DNA of 36,715 nt, taken from the IMG/VR virus record IMGVR_UViG_3300017749_000041, positions 1-36,715 of that record. One strand, written 5' to 3'. The position numbers and the translations under genes were made by a program. Position 1 is the first letter of the stretch. Each line of letters begins with the position of its first letter. The DNA is from a virus. Below the pieces are notes generated by a model. The model was given only the letters and a program-made list of their open reading frames with translations. It had not been told where the DNA came from and made no database searches. Shown here in pieces: positions 23,277-29,404 of this stretch.

Positions 23277-23522
23277 CCTCGCGTGCGCCCGTGTGTGGCT
23301 GTGCGCGTATGTGTGCGTGTGTGTACGTGTGTGTGCGTAGCGTGTGGGTATGCGTGTGTGCGCGTAGGTACGCCTGTGGGTATCCGCATGGACACACACA
23401 CTCGCGCCCGCAGGTATCCGCAGGTGTACGCAGGTACGCGCCCGTATGTGTACGTGTGTACGCGCGAGGGGGCGGGGGGGCGCGTGGGCGCATGACGCGC
23501 TGTGTGGTATCCCCCTGTACAC
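23277..23522. other. G+C-rich alternating purine-pyrimidine block (Z-DNA/G-tract prone)
   Basis: Bases 23281-23520 contain 158 G+C of 240 (66%), far above the surroundings. Bases 23300-23339 are 40 consecutive alternating purine/pyrimidine bases, mainly GT with GC and one AC step. Further uninterrupted alternating tracts lie at about 23347-23365 and 23445-23466. Only 3 A occur in the first 60 plus-strand bases. Toward the right, G-runs of 5 and 7 followed by GGG (23468-23488) could form a G-quadruplex. Such sequence opens easily under supercoiling and is not coding. Confidence 0.85.
23409..23438 (+). repeat. Three tandem 10-bp repeats, CGCAGGTRYV
   Basis: CGCAGGTATC, CGCAGGTGTA and CGCAGGTACG follow one another without gaps inside the G+C-rich block. 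Related GGTATCCGCA strings occur at about 23377 and 23413. Iterons of this size are seen in replication origins, but three degenerate copies are weak evidence. Confidence 0.6.
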
Positions 23523-23591
23523 AAAAAAAGCTAATATTCAATAAAAAGAATTAACCTTAGTTTGTACTCTAAGTTGTTGATTACCTTAAGT

Positions 23592-23620
23592 ATTCTAATG
23601 GCTGGGATATGTATGACCAA
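23592..23620 (-). promoter_or_regulatory. Possible leftward early promoter
   Basis: Read on the minus strand: -35 TTGGTC (23620-23615), 17-base spacer, -10 TAGAAT (23597-23592). The -10 differs from consensus at one base and the -35 at three. The -10 is followed directly by ATACTTAAG, as at the leftward promoter near 20970. If real, the transcript would read about 475 bases of leader, including the G+C-rich block, before the first early gene. It overlaps the right-hand dyad. Confidence 0.35.
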
Positions 23621-23638
23621 TACAATAAAAAAGGTCAC
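23614..23638. repeat. Dyad TGACC-N14-GGTCAC, right copy
   Basis: Same arms and same 14-base A+T-rich spacing as the copy at 23197-23221. The two spacers share ATACAAT at different offsets, so the arms rather than the centre are conserved. Together the two elements bracket the G+C-rich block at a distance of 417 bp. Confidence 0.7.
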
Positions 23639-23680
23639 GGAAGGGGAACTAAAAAGTTGACTGCGGGTCTAATAAATAAC

Positions 23681-23723
23681 TTGACATTCAGACTAAAGTA
23701 TGCTATAATATGTTTATAGTATA
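23681..23723 (+). promoter_or_regulatory. Strong rightward sigma70 promoter with operator-like dyad (late promoter 1)
   Basis: -35 TTGACA (23681-23686), 17-base spacer, extended -10 TGCTATAAT (TATAAT 23704-23709): a perfect consensus. An inverted repeat TATGCTATAA ... TTATAGTATA (9 of 10 paired) covers the -10 and start site (23700-23723). CTAAAGTAT lies in the spacer. A near-identical arrangement occurs at 28769. It drives the terminase-to-capsid genes with host RNA polymerase. Confidence 0.9.
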
Positions 23724-23737
23724 GAATAATTTAAAGC

Positions 23738-23753
23738 CTTAAGTATACTTAAG
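23738..23753. promoter_or_regulatory. Perfect 16-bp palindrome CTTAAGTATACTTAAG
   Basis: Two head-to-head copies of the CTTAAGTAT motif form a perfect palindrome about 20 bases downstream of the predicted start of late promoter 1. Further copies lie at 23585-23593 and 23804-23812 (the latter just before the ribosome site of the first late gene). This is a classic form for a dimeric repressor site or an early-late switch element. Confidence 0.7.
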
Positions 23754-23831
23754 TAGTGTTTAGTTATTAATCATTAATGTTAAATATAAACGCTATCCTA
23801 AGGATACTTAAGATAACTTAAGGAGAGTCCA

Positions 23832-24230
23832 TTGACTATCGAAACGAATCCTCCGAAAAGGAGGGGGCGACCAAAGAAATCAGACATGGTGTCAAGAAAG
23901 AAAGGTGCTACTGGTTTGTCAAGAGGTAGACCGAAAGGTGATGCCGCTATTATCAACGAGTACAAAGGCAGGATGTTGTCATCCCCTAAGTCTCGTAAAG
24001 TATTAGAATCAATATTCGATGCGGCACTTAACGATGACCATAAGAATCAAGCCGCGGCATGGAAGTTAGTCATGGATAGAATATTACCTACAGCGGTATT
24101 TGAGAATGATGTTGTTAAGGGTGCAGGGAAGTCAGCAATACAGATTAACATTACTGGAGTTGGTGGGGAAACCACGGTGGTGTCAAATAATGAAGATGTC
24201 ATTGACGATGGGGAAATCATAGATGGCTAA
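23832..24230 (+). CDS. Small terminase-like protein with AT-hook motifs
   Basis: The protein has 132 residues. The TTG start at 23832 lies 7 bases after AAGGAGAG. The first in-frame ATG (codon 19) would remove the first AT-hook. Two AT-hook-like motifs, RRGRPKK (about 9-15) and RGRPKGD (about 32-38), suggest DNA minor-groove binding. The middle 'SPKSRKVLESIFDAALNDDHKNQAAAWKLVMDRILP' is helical, as in small terminases. The C-terminus is acidic. It directly precedes endolysin and large terminase genes, so it likely recognises the packaging site. It has no sequence signature strong enough to exclude another DNA-binding role. Confidence 0.65.
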   Translation: MTIETNPPKRRGRPKKSDMVSRKKGATGLSRGRPKGDAAIINEYKGRMLSSPKSRKVLESIFDAALNDDHKNQAAAWKLVMDRILPTAVFENDVVKGAGKSAIQINITGVGGETTVVSNNEDVIDDGEIIDG

Positions 24231-24579
24231 GTATTTTACTGAAGAAGAGTTTGCCTGTCAGTACACGGGCAATAACGAAATAAGTCCTAAGTTGATTGAA
24301 AGATTAGATGAACTTAGAGAGGCTTGCGGTTTCCCATTTATAATCACATCAGGATACAGAGATAAAACACACCCAATCGAAGCCAAAAAAACTAAAGCAG
24401 GAACTCATGCACAAGGCATTGCCGCAGATATTAAAGTCAACAACGGTCTACAGCGTTTCAAAATCGTTGAGGAGGCTATCAAGTTGGGTTTCACGGGAAT
24501 CGGAGTTGCTCGTAGTTTTGTTCATGTTGACATCCGCAATCCTGACGATACAACCCCTTATGTAATGTGGACTTACTAA
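24223..24579 (+). CDS. Peptidase M15-type endolysin
   Basis: The protein has 118 residues. The zinc-site motif HxxGxAxD (GTHAQGIAADIKV) and the second His-x-Asp (RSFVHVDIRN) mark the M15 D-Ala-D-Ala carboxypeptidase / L-Ala-D-Glu endopeptidase family. 'LDELREACGFPFIITSGYRD' is the usual preceding block. It cuts peptidoglycan cross-bridges or peptide stems. No signal peptide, so a holin is needed for release. ATG 24223 overlaps the small terminase stop (ATGGCTAA). Its place between the two terminase genes is unusual compared with T7. Confidence 0.9.
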   Translation: MAKYFTEEEFACQYTGNNEISPKLIERLDELREACGFPFIITSGYRDKTHPIEAKKTKAGTHAQGIAADIKVNNGLQRFKIVEEAIKLGFTGIGVARSFVHVDIRNPDDTTPYVMWTY

Positions 24580-25833
24580 GTGACGGAACTTAATGTTTCG
24601 TTGCTACCGTGGCAACAAGAAGTATTTGAAGATGAAACTAGATTCAAGGTCATAGCCGCAGGTAGACGTACAGGTAAGTCAAGGTTAGCCGCCTGGATGC
24701 TAATCATCAGGGCTTTACAGACTGAACGTGGTCATGTCTTCTACGTTGCCCCTACACAGGGTCAGGCTAGGGACATTATGTGGCAAGTCTTGATGGAGAT
24801 AGGCAACCCCGTCATAGCCTCTAGTCATGTTAATAACTTACAAATAAAGCTAGTCAACGGTGCAACCATAGCACTCAAGGGTGCGGACAGACCAGAAACC
24901 ATGCGTGGTGTCAGTCTTAAGTTCCTAGTTATGGATGAGTACGCTGACATGAAGCCAGAGGTCTGGGAACAAATCCTACGTCCTGCGCTGGCTGACCAAA
25001 AGGGTGATGCGTTGTTCATTGGTACGCCAATGGGACGTAATCACTTTTATGATTTATATACGTATGCTTGTGTTGCAGAAGATGAAACCTTTGTAGGTTA
25101 TCACTTTACAAGTTACGACAATCCATTGCTAGACCCTGAAGAGATTGAAGCGGCTAAGAAGTCTATGTCTGCATTCAGTTTCCGACAGGAGTTCATGGCA
25201 TCATTCGAGGCGCAAGGTAGTGAATTATTCAAAGAAGATTATGTCAGATTTAGTGAAGACGAACCTGAAGAAGGTCAGTACTATATTGCAGTCGACTTGG
25301 CGGGCTTTGCTGATGTGGCTAATGCAACGACTAAAACAAAACGCCTTGACCAGACTGCCATCTCGGTTGTCAAAGTTAGCCAAGAAGGTTGGTGGGTCGC
25401 TGAGATTATTCATGGCAGATGGGGTGTTGAAGCCACTGCAAGAAAAATCTTTGAAGCTGTCCGAGACTATAAACCAGTGGCGGTTGGAATTGAAAAAGGA
25501 GCGTTAAAGAACGCTGTGTTACCCTACATATCAGACCAAATGAAAGCCAACAACAGATTTTTTAGAATAGATGAATTAACACACGGTAATAAAAAGAAGA
25601 CAGACAGAATTGTCTGGGCGTTACAAGGTAGATTTGAACACGGTAAGATAACACTTAACAAAGGTGACTGGAATACAGAGTTCCTTGACGAACTATTTCA
25701 GTTTCCAAACAAACTTGTACATGATGATTTAATTGATTCATTAGCTTATATAGACCAACTAGCTAATGTATCCTATATGTCTTCCTACCAAGAAGATGAC
25801 TTTGAATTTTTAGACGATTACGCAGGGTACTAA
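24580..25833 (+). CDS. terL: Large terminase (ATPase-nuclease packaging motor)
   Basis: The protein has 417 residues with a GTG start immediately after the endolysin stop. The ATPase has Walker A 'AAGRRTGKS' (26-34) and Walker B 'LKFLVMDEYADM' (about 113-124, catalytic Glu120). The RNase H-type nuclease has Asp238 (YYIAVDLAG), an Asp in 'KRLDQTAISVV' (about 256) and the C-terminal 'VHDDLIDSLAY'. It cuts concatemers and pumps DNA through the portal. The length is short for the family but all motifs are present. It is followed by the portal after one base. Confidence 0.95.
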   Translation: MTELNVSLLPWQQEVFEDETRFKVIAAGRRTGKSRLAAWMLIIRALQTERGHVFYVAPTQGQARDIMWQVLMEIGNPVIASSHVNNLQIKLVNGATIALKGADRPETMRGVSLKFLVMDEYADMKPEVWEQILRPALADQKGDALFIGTPMGRNHFYDLYTYACVAEDETFVGYHFTSYDNPLLDPEEIEAAKKSMSAFSFRQEFMASFEAQGSELFKEDYVRFSEDEPEEGQYYIAVDLAGFADVANATTKTKRLDQTAISVVKVSQEGWWVAEIIHGRWGVEATARKIFEAVRDYKPVAVGIEKGALKNAVLPYISDQMKANNRFFRIDELTHGNKKKTDRIVWALQGRFEHGKITLNKGDWNTEFLDELFQFPNKLVHDDLIDSLAYIDQLANVSYMSSYQEDDFEFLDDYAGY

Positions 25834-25834
25834 T

Positions 25835-27916
25835 ATGATAGAGGGAAATGAAGACTTTACGCTAGAGCAAAGCCTAGAAGAATGGGTCAATGATAAATGT
25901 CAAGGTTGGCGTAATCATTTTGATTCTAACTATTCCGAACAATTTGACGAATATTATCGTTTGTGGCGCGGGCAATGGGCGGCAGAAGACAAGACTAGAG
26001 AGTCTGAACGCTCTAAGATTATATCCCCTGCCCTACAACAAGCAGTTGAGTCTTCCGTTGCGGAACTAGAAGAAGCAACCTTTGGTCGTGGTAAATGGTT
26101 TGACATCGAGGATGACGTTACAGACCAAGAGAAACGCGATATAGCTGTTTTAAGAGAGACTTTATACAAAGACTTTAAGAAAAATAAAGTCCGTAAAGGA
26201 GTAGCCGAGTGTCTTATTAACGCGGCAGTCTTTGGTACAGGCGTTGCTGAAGTAGTATTAGCCGAAGAAAAAGAGTTTCAACCTGCTACACAGCCTGTTA
26301 TGGGTGGTGAACTAACAGCAGTTGGTGTCAACATTGTAGATAAGACCTGCGTTAAGCTACGACCAGTAATGCCACAAAACTTTTTGATTGACCCACTAGC
26401 TACATCTATAGAAGATGCTTTGGGTTGTGCGATAGATGAGTTTGTTTCTTCACATCAAATAGAACAACTACAAGAACAGGGTGTTTATCAAGATGTTGAA
26501 GTAGGTATAGCCGCTTCTGACTTTGATATTGAACCTGATAAAGATTTATCCGTTTATGAAGATGATAAAGTACGCCTGACTAAGTATTATGGTCTTGTGC
26601 CTCGTCATTTATTAGACTCTGCTAGTACAACTAGTGAAGAAGAAGAAATGGAAAGTTTAGGTTTAGACGAGGAATCTGATAGTTACTACGTAGAAGCTGT
26701 AGTAGTTATAGCTAATGAAGGTACTCTTCTTAAAGCAGAAGCTAATCCTTATATGATGGCTGATAGACCTGTCGTTGCATTCCCGTGGGATGTAGTTCCT
26801 AGCCGTTTCTGGGGTAGAGGAGTATGTGAGAAAGGGTATAACTCTCAAAAGGCGTTAGACGCAGAACTACGCGCTCGTATTGATGCTCTTGCTTTGACTA
26901 TACACCCTATGATGGCTATGGATGCTACTCGTATGCCTAGAGGTGCTAAACCTACTGTACGTGCGGGTAAGACTATCCTAACTAATGGCAACCCTAGTGA
27001 AGTATTACAGCCAATTAACTTTGGTAATGTAAGTCAAATGACCTTCGGACAAGCCGCTGAGTTACAAAAGATGGTACAAACGGCTACAGGTGCTATTGAT
27101 TCAGCAGGTATTGCAGGTTCTATCAATGGTGAGTCAACTGCCGCAGGTGTATCTATGAGCCTCGGTGCTATTATTAAGCGTCACAAGCGTACCCTGATTA
27201 ATTTCCAAGAGTCATTCCTAATTCCTTTTGTAACTAAAGCCGCACACCGTTATATGCAGTTTAACCCTGAGCGTTATCCTGTTGCAGACTACAAGTTCCA
27301 TACTTCAAGTAGCTTAGGTATCATTGCCCGTGAGTATGAAGTTACACAACTCGTACAATTACTACAGACTATGCAACCAGATAGTCCTATGTACTCGCAG
27401 TTGATTATGTCAATCGTTGATAACATGAACTTAGCTAATCGTGAAGAATTAGTAGCGGCTTTACAGCAAGCTAATCAACCAGACGAGCAAGCACAGCAAG
27501 CACAACAACAGGCTCAACAAGCACAGTTGGCATTCCAAGCATCACAGACTGCGGCATTACAAGGTCAAGCTACAGAATCGCAAGCTAGAGCGCAGAAACT
27601 TGCGGCAGAAGCTAGTGTTGTTCCACAAGAACTTGAGATTGACCGTATCAAGGCTGTTACAACTAATTTACAAGCAGGAGATGCTGATGACAAAGAGTTC
27701 CAGAAGCGTCTTAAAATATCAGAGCAGTTACTAAAAGAACGTGAAGTAGCTGTTAAAGAACAAGGACAAACAAATGATAACAACCCGCCAATTCCAAGAC
27801 GCAATGGAGCAGGTCAACAAGGCGTTCGACAAGACATTCGAGAAACTGGAGGAATTGGAAGCAGAGGTCCAAGAACTCAAGCAACGCCCGTTGAAATCCC
27901 CAGAGGTGAAATCTAA
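25835..27916 (+). CDS. Portal (head-tail connector) protein
   Basis: The protein has 693 residues. N-terminal 'WVNDKCQGWRNHFDSNYSEQFDEYYRLWRGQW...ERSKIISPALQQAVESSVAELEEATFGRGKWFDI' is the typical start of podovirus portals, and the order terL-portal supports it. The C-terminal region from about residue 540 is a Gln/Ala-rich helix (QQAQQQAQQAQLAFQ) followed by a Lys/Glu helix. This fits the barrel/helical extension of P22-like portals. The last about 47 codons (Pro/Arg/Gly rich: 'RRNGAGQQGVRQDIRETGG') are overprinted by a second gene in the +1 frame (27774-27947). Confidence 0.85.
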   Translation: MIEGNEDFTLEQSLEEWVNDKCQGWRNHFDSNYSEQFDEYYRLWRGQWAAEDKTRESERSKIISPALQQAVESSVAELEEATFGRGKWFDIEDDVTDQEKRDIAVLRETLYKDFKKNKVRKGVAECLINAAVFGTGVAEVVLAEEKEFQPATQPVMGGELTAVGVNIVDKTCVKLRPVMPQNFLIDPLATSIEDALGCAIDEFVSSHQIEQLQEQGVYQDVEVGIAASDFDIEPDKDLSVYEDDKVRLTKYYGLVPRHLLDSASTTSEEEEMESLGLDEESDSYYVEAVVVIANEGTLLKAEANPYMMADRPVVAFPWDVVPSRFWGRGVCEKGYNSQKALDAELRARIDALALTIHPMMAMDATRMPRGAKPTVRAGKTILTNGNPSEVLQPINFGNVSQMTFGQAAELQKMVQTATGAIDSAGIAGSINGESTAAGVSMSLGAIIKRHKRTLINFQESFLIPFVTKAAHRYMQFNPERYPVADYKFHTSSSLGIIAREYEVTQLVQLLQTMQPDSPMYSQLIMSIVDNMNLANREELVAALQQANQPDEQAQQAQQQAQQAQLAFQASQTAALQGQATESQARAQKLAAEASVVPQELEIDRIKAVTTNLQAGDADDKEFQKRLKISEQLLKEREVAVKEQGQTNDNNPPIPRRNGAGQQGVRQDIRETGGIGSRGPRTQATPVEIPRGEI

Positions 27917-27947
27917 TGCCCGCAAAAAAAGACCCAAGACTAGCTAG
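27774..27947 (+). CDS. Small coiled-coil protein overprinted on the portal gene end (57 aa)
   Basis: The gene lies in the +1 frame relative to the portal, with ATG 27774 preceded by AAGGA 8 bases away. Sequence opens MITTRQFQDAMEQVNKAFDK and continues TFEKLEELEAEVQELKQRPL, then a basic tail (KSNARKKRPKTS) to TAG 27947. Hydrophobic heptads over about residues 7-37 make a strong coiled coil. Short proteins of exactly this plan (helical 'F..AME.IN.aF....E.le.LEa.v.eL' then basic tail) are known to me next to portal genes in other marine podophages. It overlaps the portal by 143 bases and the next basic gene by 32. Possibly an assembly or connector helper. Existence is supported by frame quality and ribosome site, not by a search. 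Confidence 0.65.
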   Translation: MITTRQFQDAMEQVNKAFDKTFEKLEELEAEVQELKQRPLKSPEVKSNARKKRPKTS

Positions 27948-28200
27948 AGCAGGAGTCTCTGGCTATAACAAACCTAAGCGTACACCTAATCATGCTACTA
28001 AGTCTCACGTAGTTGTAGCTAAAGAAGGTGACAAGGTTAAGACTATACGCTATGGACAACAGGGAGTTTCAGGTGCAGGTAAGAATCCTAAGACTGCATC
28101 TGAAAAAGCAAGACGTAAATCTTTTAAAGCAAGACACGCCAAGAATATAGCCAAAGGCAAAATGTCTGCGGCTTACTGGGCGAATAAATCAAAATGGTAA
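27916..28200 (+). CDS. Small highly basic protein 1 (94 aa)
   Basis: The start overlaps the portal stop (TAATG). The protein is rich in Lys, Arg, Ala and Gly ('KNPKTASEKARRKSFKARHAKNIAKGKMSAAYWANKSKW'). The C-terminal 'SFKARHAKNI..G.MS.AYWANK.KW' is a conserved block I recall near portal genes of marine phages. The first of four consecutive small basic proteins, which suggests a DNA- or scaffold-associated role, but none is demonstrated. Confidence 0.8.
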   Translation: MPAKKDPRLARAGVSGYNKPKRTPNHATKSHVVVAKEGDKVKTIRYGQQGVSGAGKNPKTASEKARRKSFKARHAKNIAKGKMSAAYWANKSKW

Positions 28201-28212
28201 GGAGAAACTATT

Positions 28213-28326
28213 ATGCCAATGGTAGGAAAAAAGAAGTACCCATACACTAAAGCAGGTAAGACTGCCGCTAAGAAAGCCGCGGCAAAGTCAGGTAAGAAAG
28301 TAAAGAAAGTTAAAGGCAAGTACTAA
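28213..28326 (+). CDS. Small highly basic protein 2 (37 aa)
   Basis: A 37-residue peptide MPMVGKKKYPYTKAGKTAAK followed by KAAAKSGKKVKKVKGKY. Lys makes up 14 residues, with a histone-H1-tail-like KAAAK/AAKK pattern. AAGGAGAAACT lies upstream of ATG 28213, and the stop overlaps the next start (TAATG). The opening 'MPMVGKKKYPYT.AG...A' recurs in short phage head-region proteins in my recollection. Too small for a fold claim. Confidence 0.7.
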   Translation: MPMVGKKKYPYTKAGKTAAKKAAAKSGKKVKKVKGKY

Positions 28327-28511
28327 TGCCTACGGCTAAAAAGAAATCCACAGTAAACAAAGCGGGTAACTACACTAAGCCTACTATGCGTAAGAACTTA
28401 TTTAATAGAATTAAAGCAGGTTCTAAGGGTGGTAAGGCAGGACAGTGGTCTGCTAGAAAAGCACAGATGCTCGCTAAAGAGTACAAAGCTAAAGGTGGAG
28501 GATACAGGTAA
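28326..28511 (+). CDS. Small highly basic protein 3 (61 aa)
   Basis: Starts on the last base of the previous stop. Sequence ends with 'KAGSKGGKAGQWSARKAQMLAKEYKAKGGGYR', a conserved block I recall in small phage proteins ('AGSKGGKPGQWSARKAQLLA..YK..GGGY'). Strongly cationic. The stop overlaps the next start in the same TAATG style, so all four basic genes are translationally coupled. Confidence 0.8.
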   Translation: MPTAKKKSTVNKAGNYTKPTMRKNLFNRIKAGSKGGKAGQWSARKAQMLAKEYKAKGGGYR

Positions 28512-28765
28512 TGCCACTAAAGAAGTCACAGAAAAGCCTCAAGAAGTGGACTAAAGAAGAATGGGGTACTAAGTCTGGTAAACCAAGCACTCAAGGTAAG
28601 AAAGCAACAGGCGAACGCTATCTACCTAAGAAGGCTCGTCAGGCTTTGACTAAGAAAGAGTATGCCGCTACGACACGTAAGAAACGTGCTGACACTAAAG
28701 CAGGTAAACAGGTTAGTAAACAACCTAAAAAGATTGCTAAGAAAACAGCCAGACACCGTAAATAA
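28511..28765 (+). CDS. Small highly basic protein 4 (84 aa), DUF5872-like
   Basis: The block 'SLKKWTKEEWGTKSGKPSTQGKKATGERYLPKKARQALTKKEYAATTRKKRADTKAGKQVSKQPKKIAKKTARHR' carries the 'KWT..EW.TKSGKPS......GERYLP..A...L...EYA.TT..KR' pattern that I associate with a small conserved domain (DUF5872, from memory). It is found in phages and large viruses, with function unknown. It is the last of the four basic genes, and the second late promoter starts 4 bases after its stop. Confidence 0.8.
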   Translation: MPLKKSQKSLKKWTKEEWGTKSGKPSTQGKKATGERYLPKKARQALTKKEYAATTRKKRADTKAGKQVSKQPKKIAKKTARHRK

Positions 28766-28768
28766 TGC

Positions 28769-28811
28769 TTGACATATCACCAAAAGTATGCTATAATATT
28801 CCTATAGTATA
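28769..28811 (+). promoter_or_regulatory. Strong rightward sigma70 promoter with operator-like dyad (late promoter 2)
   Basis: -35 TTGACA (28769-28774), 17-base spacer, extended -10 TGCTATAAT (TATAAT 28792-28797). TATAGTATA follows exactly 5 bases after the -10, as at 23681. The dyad TATGCTATA ... TATAGTATA is nearly perfect. Near-matches to the CTWAAGTAT motif lie at 28781-28789 and 28813-28821. It drives scaffold and capsid, giving extra capsid message. Confidence 0.88.
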
Positions 28812-28865
28812 CATTAAGTATATTATATAAATTAATTAAAACTGTCCATTAAGGAGAAACAGTTA

Positions 28866-29117
28866 ATGACCAATCAAGAACTTGAGAAATACTATCGCTC
28901 TTTAGAAACTATGTTCCGTTCAAAAGGATGGAAGAACTTTAAAGACGATATGTTAAAAAGTGCTAACGAGATTAATTCAGTTGAAGCCTGTAAAGATGAC
29001 AAAGACCTTTATTTCCGCAAAGGACAACTTGTAGTCATGGCTAATGTGCTGAACCTTGAAGCAATGATAGAACAAGCTAAAGAACAACAAGCTGAAGCTG
29101 ATGAGACTAATACATAG
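28866..29117 (+). CDS. Small helical head-region protein (83 aa)
   Basis: The first gene after late promoter 2, with AAGGAGAAACAGTT before ATG 28866. The protein is all-helical and charged ('LEKYYRSLETMFRSKGWKNFKDDMLKSANEINSVEACKDDKDLYFRKGQLVVMANVLNLEAMIEQA'). The 'L..MF.S.GWK.F..D...........E...D...L.FRKGQL.V....L.LE' pattern is one I recall from conserved small phage head-region proteins. Likely an assembly helper, function unproven. Overlaps the next gene by 17 bases. Confidence 0.75.
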   Translation: MTNQELEKYYRSLETMFRSKGWKNFKDDMLKSANEINSVEACKDDKDLYFRKGQLVVMANVLNLEAMIEQAKEQQAEADETNT

Positions 29118-29328
29118 CTTCTCTTGTGACGCAGGACATACTACAGAAAAGTTTGTAGATTCAGAAACTTATGAAATAGAATGTCCTGTTTGTCAAGCAA
29201 TAGCAAAAAGAATAGTTACACCAGTTAAAATCAAACGAGATGTGAACTCTGCCGCGGGCAAAGAAAGATGGGCTAAACAGCGGGAGAAACAAATCAAGTA
29301 TGAAAAGAAACATGGCGTAACACTATAA
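29101..29328 (+). CDS. Zinc-ribbon protein (FmdB-like, 75 aa)
   Basis: Potential metal ligands are Cys9/His13 (SFSCDAGHTTE) and Cys29/Cys32 (IECPVCQAIAKRI). This gives the 'C..GH..E........C..C....KRI' zinc-ribbon pattern of FmdB-type small proteins that phages often carry between portal and capsid genes. The C-terminus is a Lys/Arg helix. ATG 29101 lies inside the end of the previous gene. Role unknown. Confidence 0.75.
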   Translation: MRLIHSFSCDAGHTTEKFVDSETYEIECPVCQAIAKRIVTPVKIKRDVNSAAGKERWAKQREKQIKYEKKHGVTL

Positions 29329-29404
29329 CGTAAGGACAACTCCTGACCATAGAACCCTTACACTTAATACACCTCCATAATGATATGAATCACGGAGTTT
29401 AATA

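Larger units (their letters stand above)
23116..23831. other. 716-bp non-coding divergent control region
   Basis: No credible gene is present. From left to right it holds: A+T-rich sequence with a TGACC-N14-GGTCAC dyad (23197-23221); a short perfect hairpin CTAAAA-TTAT-TTTTAG (23247-23262); a G+C-rich alternating-sequence block (23277-23522); A+T-rich sequence with CTTAAGTAT (23585-23593); a second dyad (23614-23638); a perfect rightward sigma70 promoter (23681-23709); a 16-bp palindrome (23738-23753); and the ribosome site of the first late gene. The layout suggests an origin of replication plus promoter control. Stop-free frames in the block are a by-product of its composition. Confidence 0.8.

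Noticed and set aside
23168-23554. Several long stop-free frames on both strands in the G+C-rich block (up to 128 codons)
   Set aside because: Translations are runs of Val/Cys/Arg or His/Thr/Arg dictated by GT/GC repeats. They lack ribosome sites and overlap each other in multiple frames. The block is poor in the A+T needed for stop codons.
23116-23831. tRNA gene, integrase or attachment site suggesting lysogeny; CRISPR array
   Set aside because: No cloverleaf, integrase, excisionase or repressor gene is visible, and the 10-bp tandem repeats are too short and contiguous to be CRISPR. The phage looks virulent.
29329-29404. GTAAGG ... CCTTAC inverted repeat before the scaffold gene as a terminator
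   Set aside because: Only a 6-bp stem with a 20-base loop and no T-tract. It is in front of genes that must be transcribed with the preceding ones.
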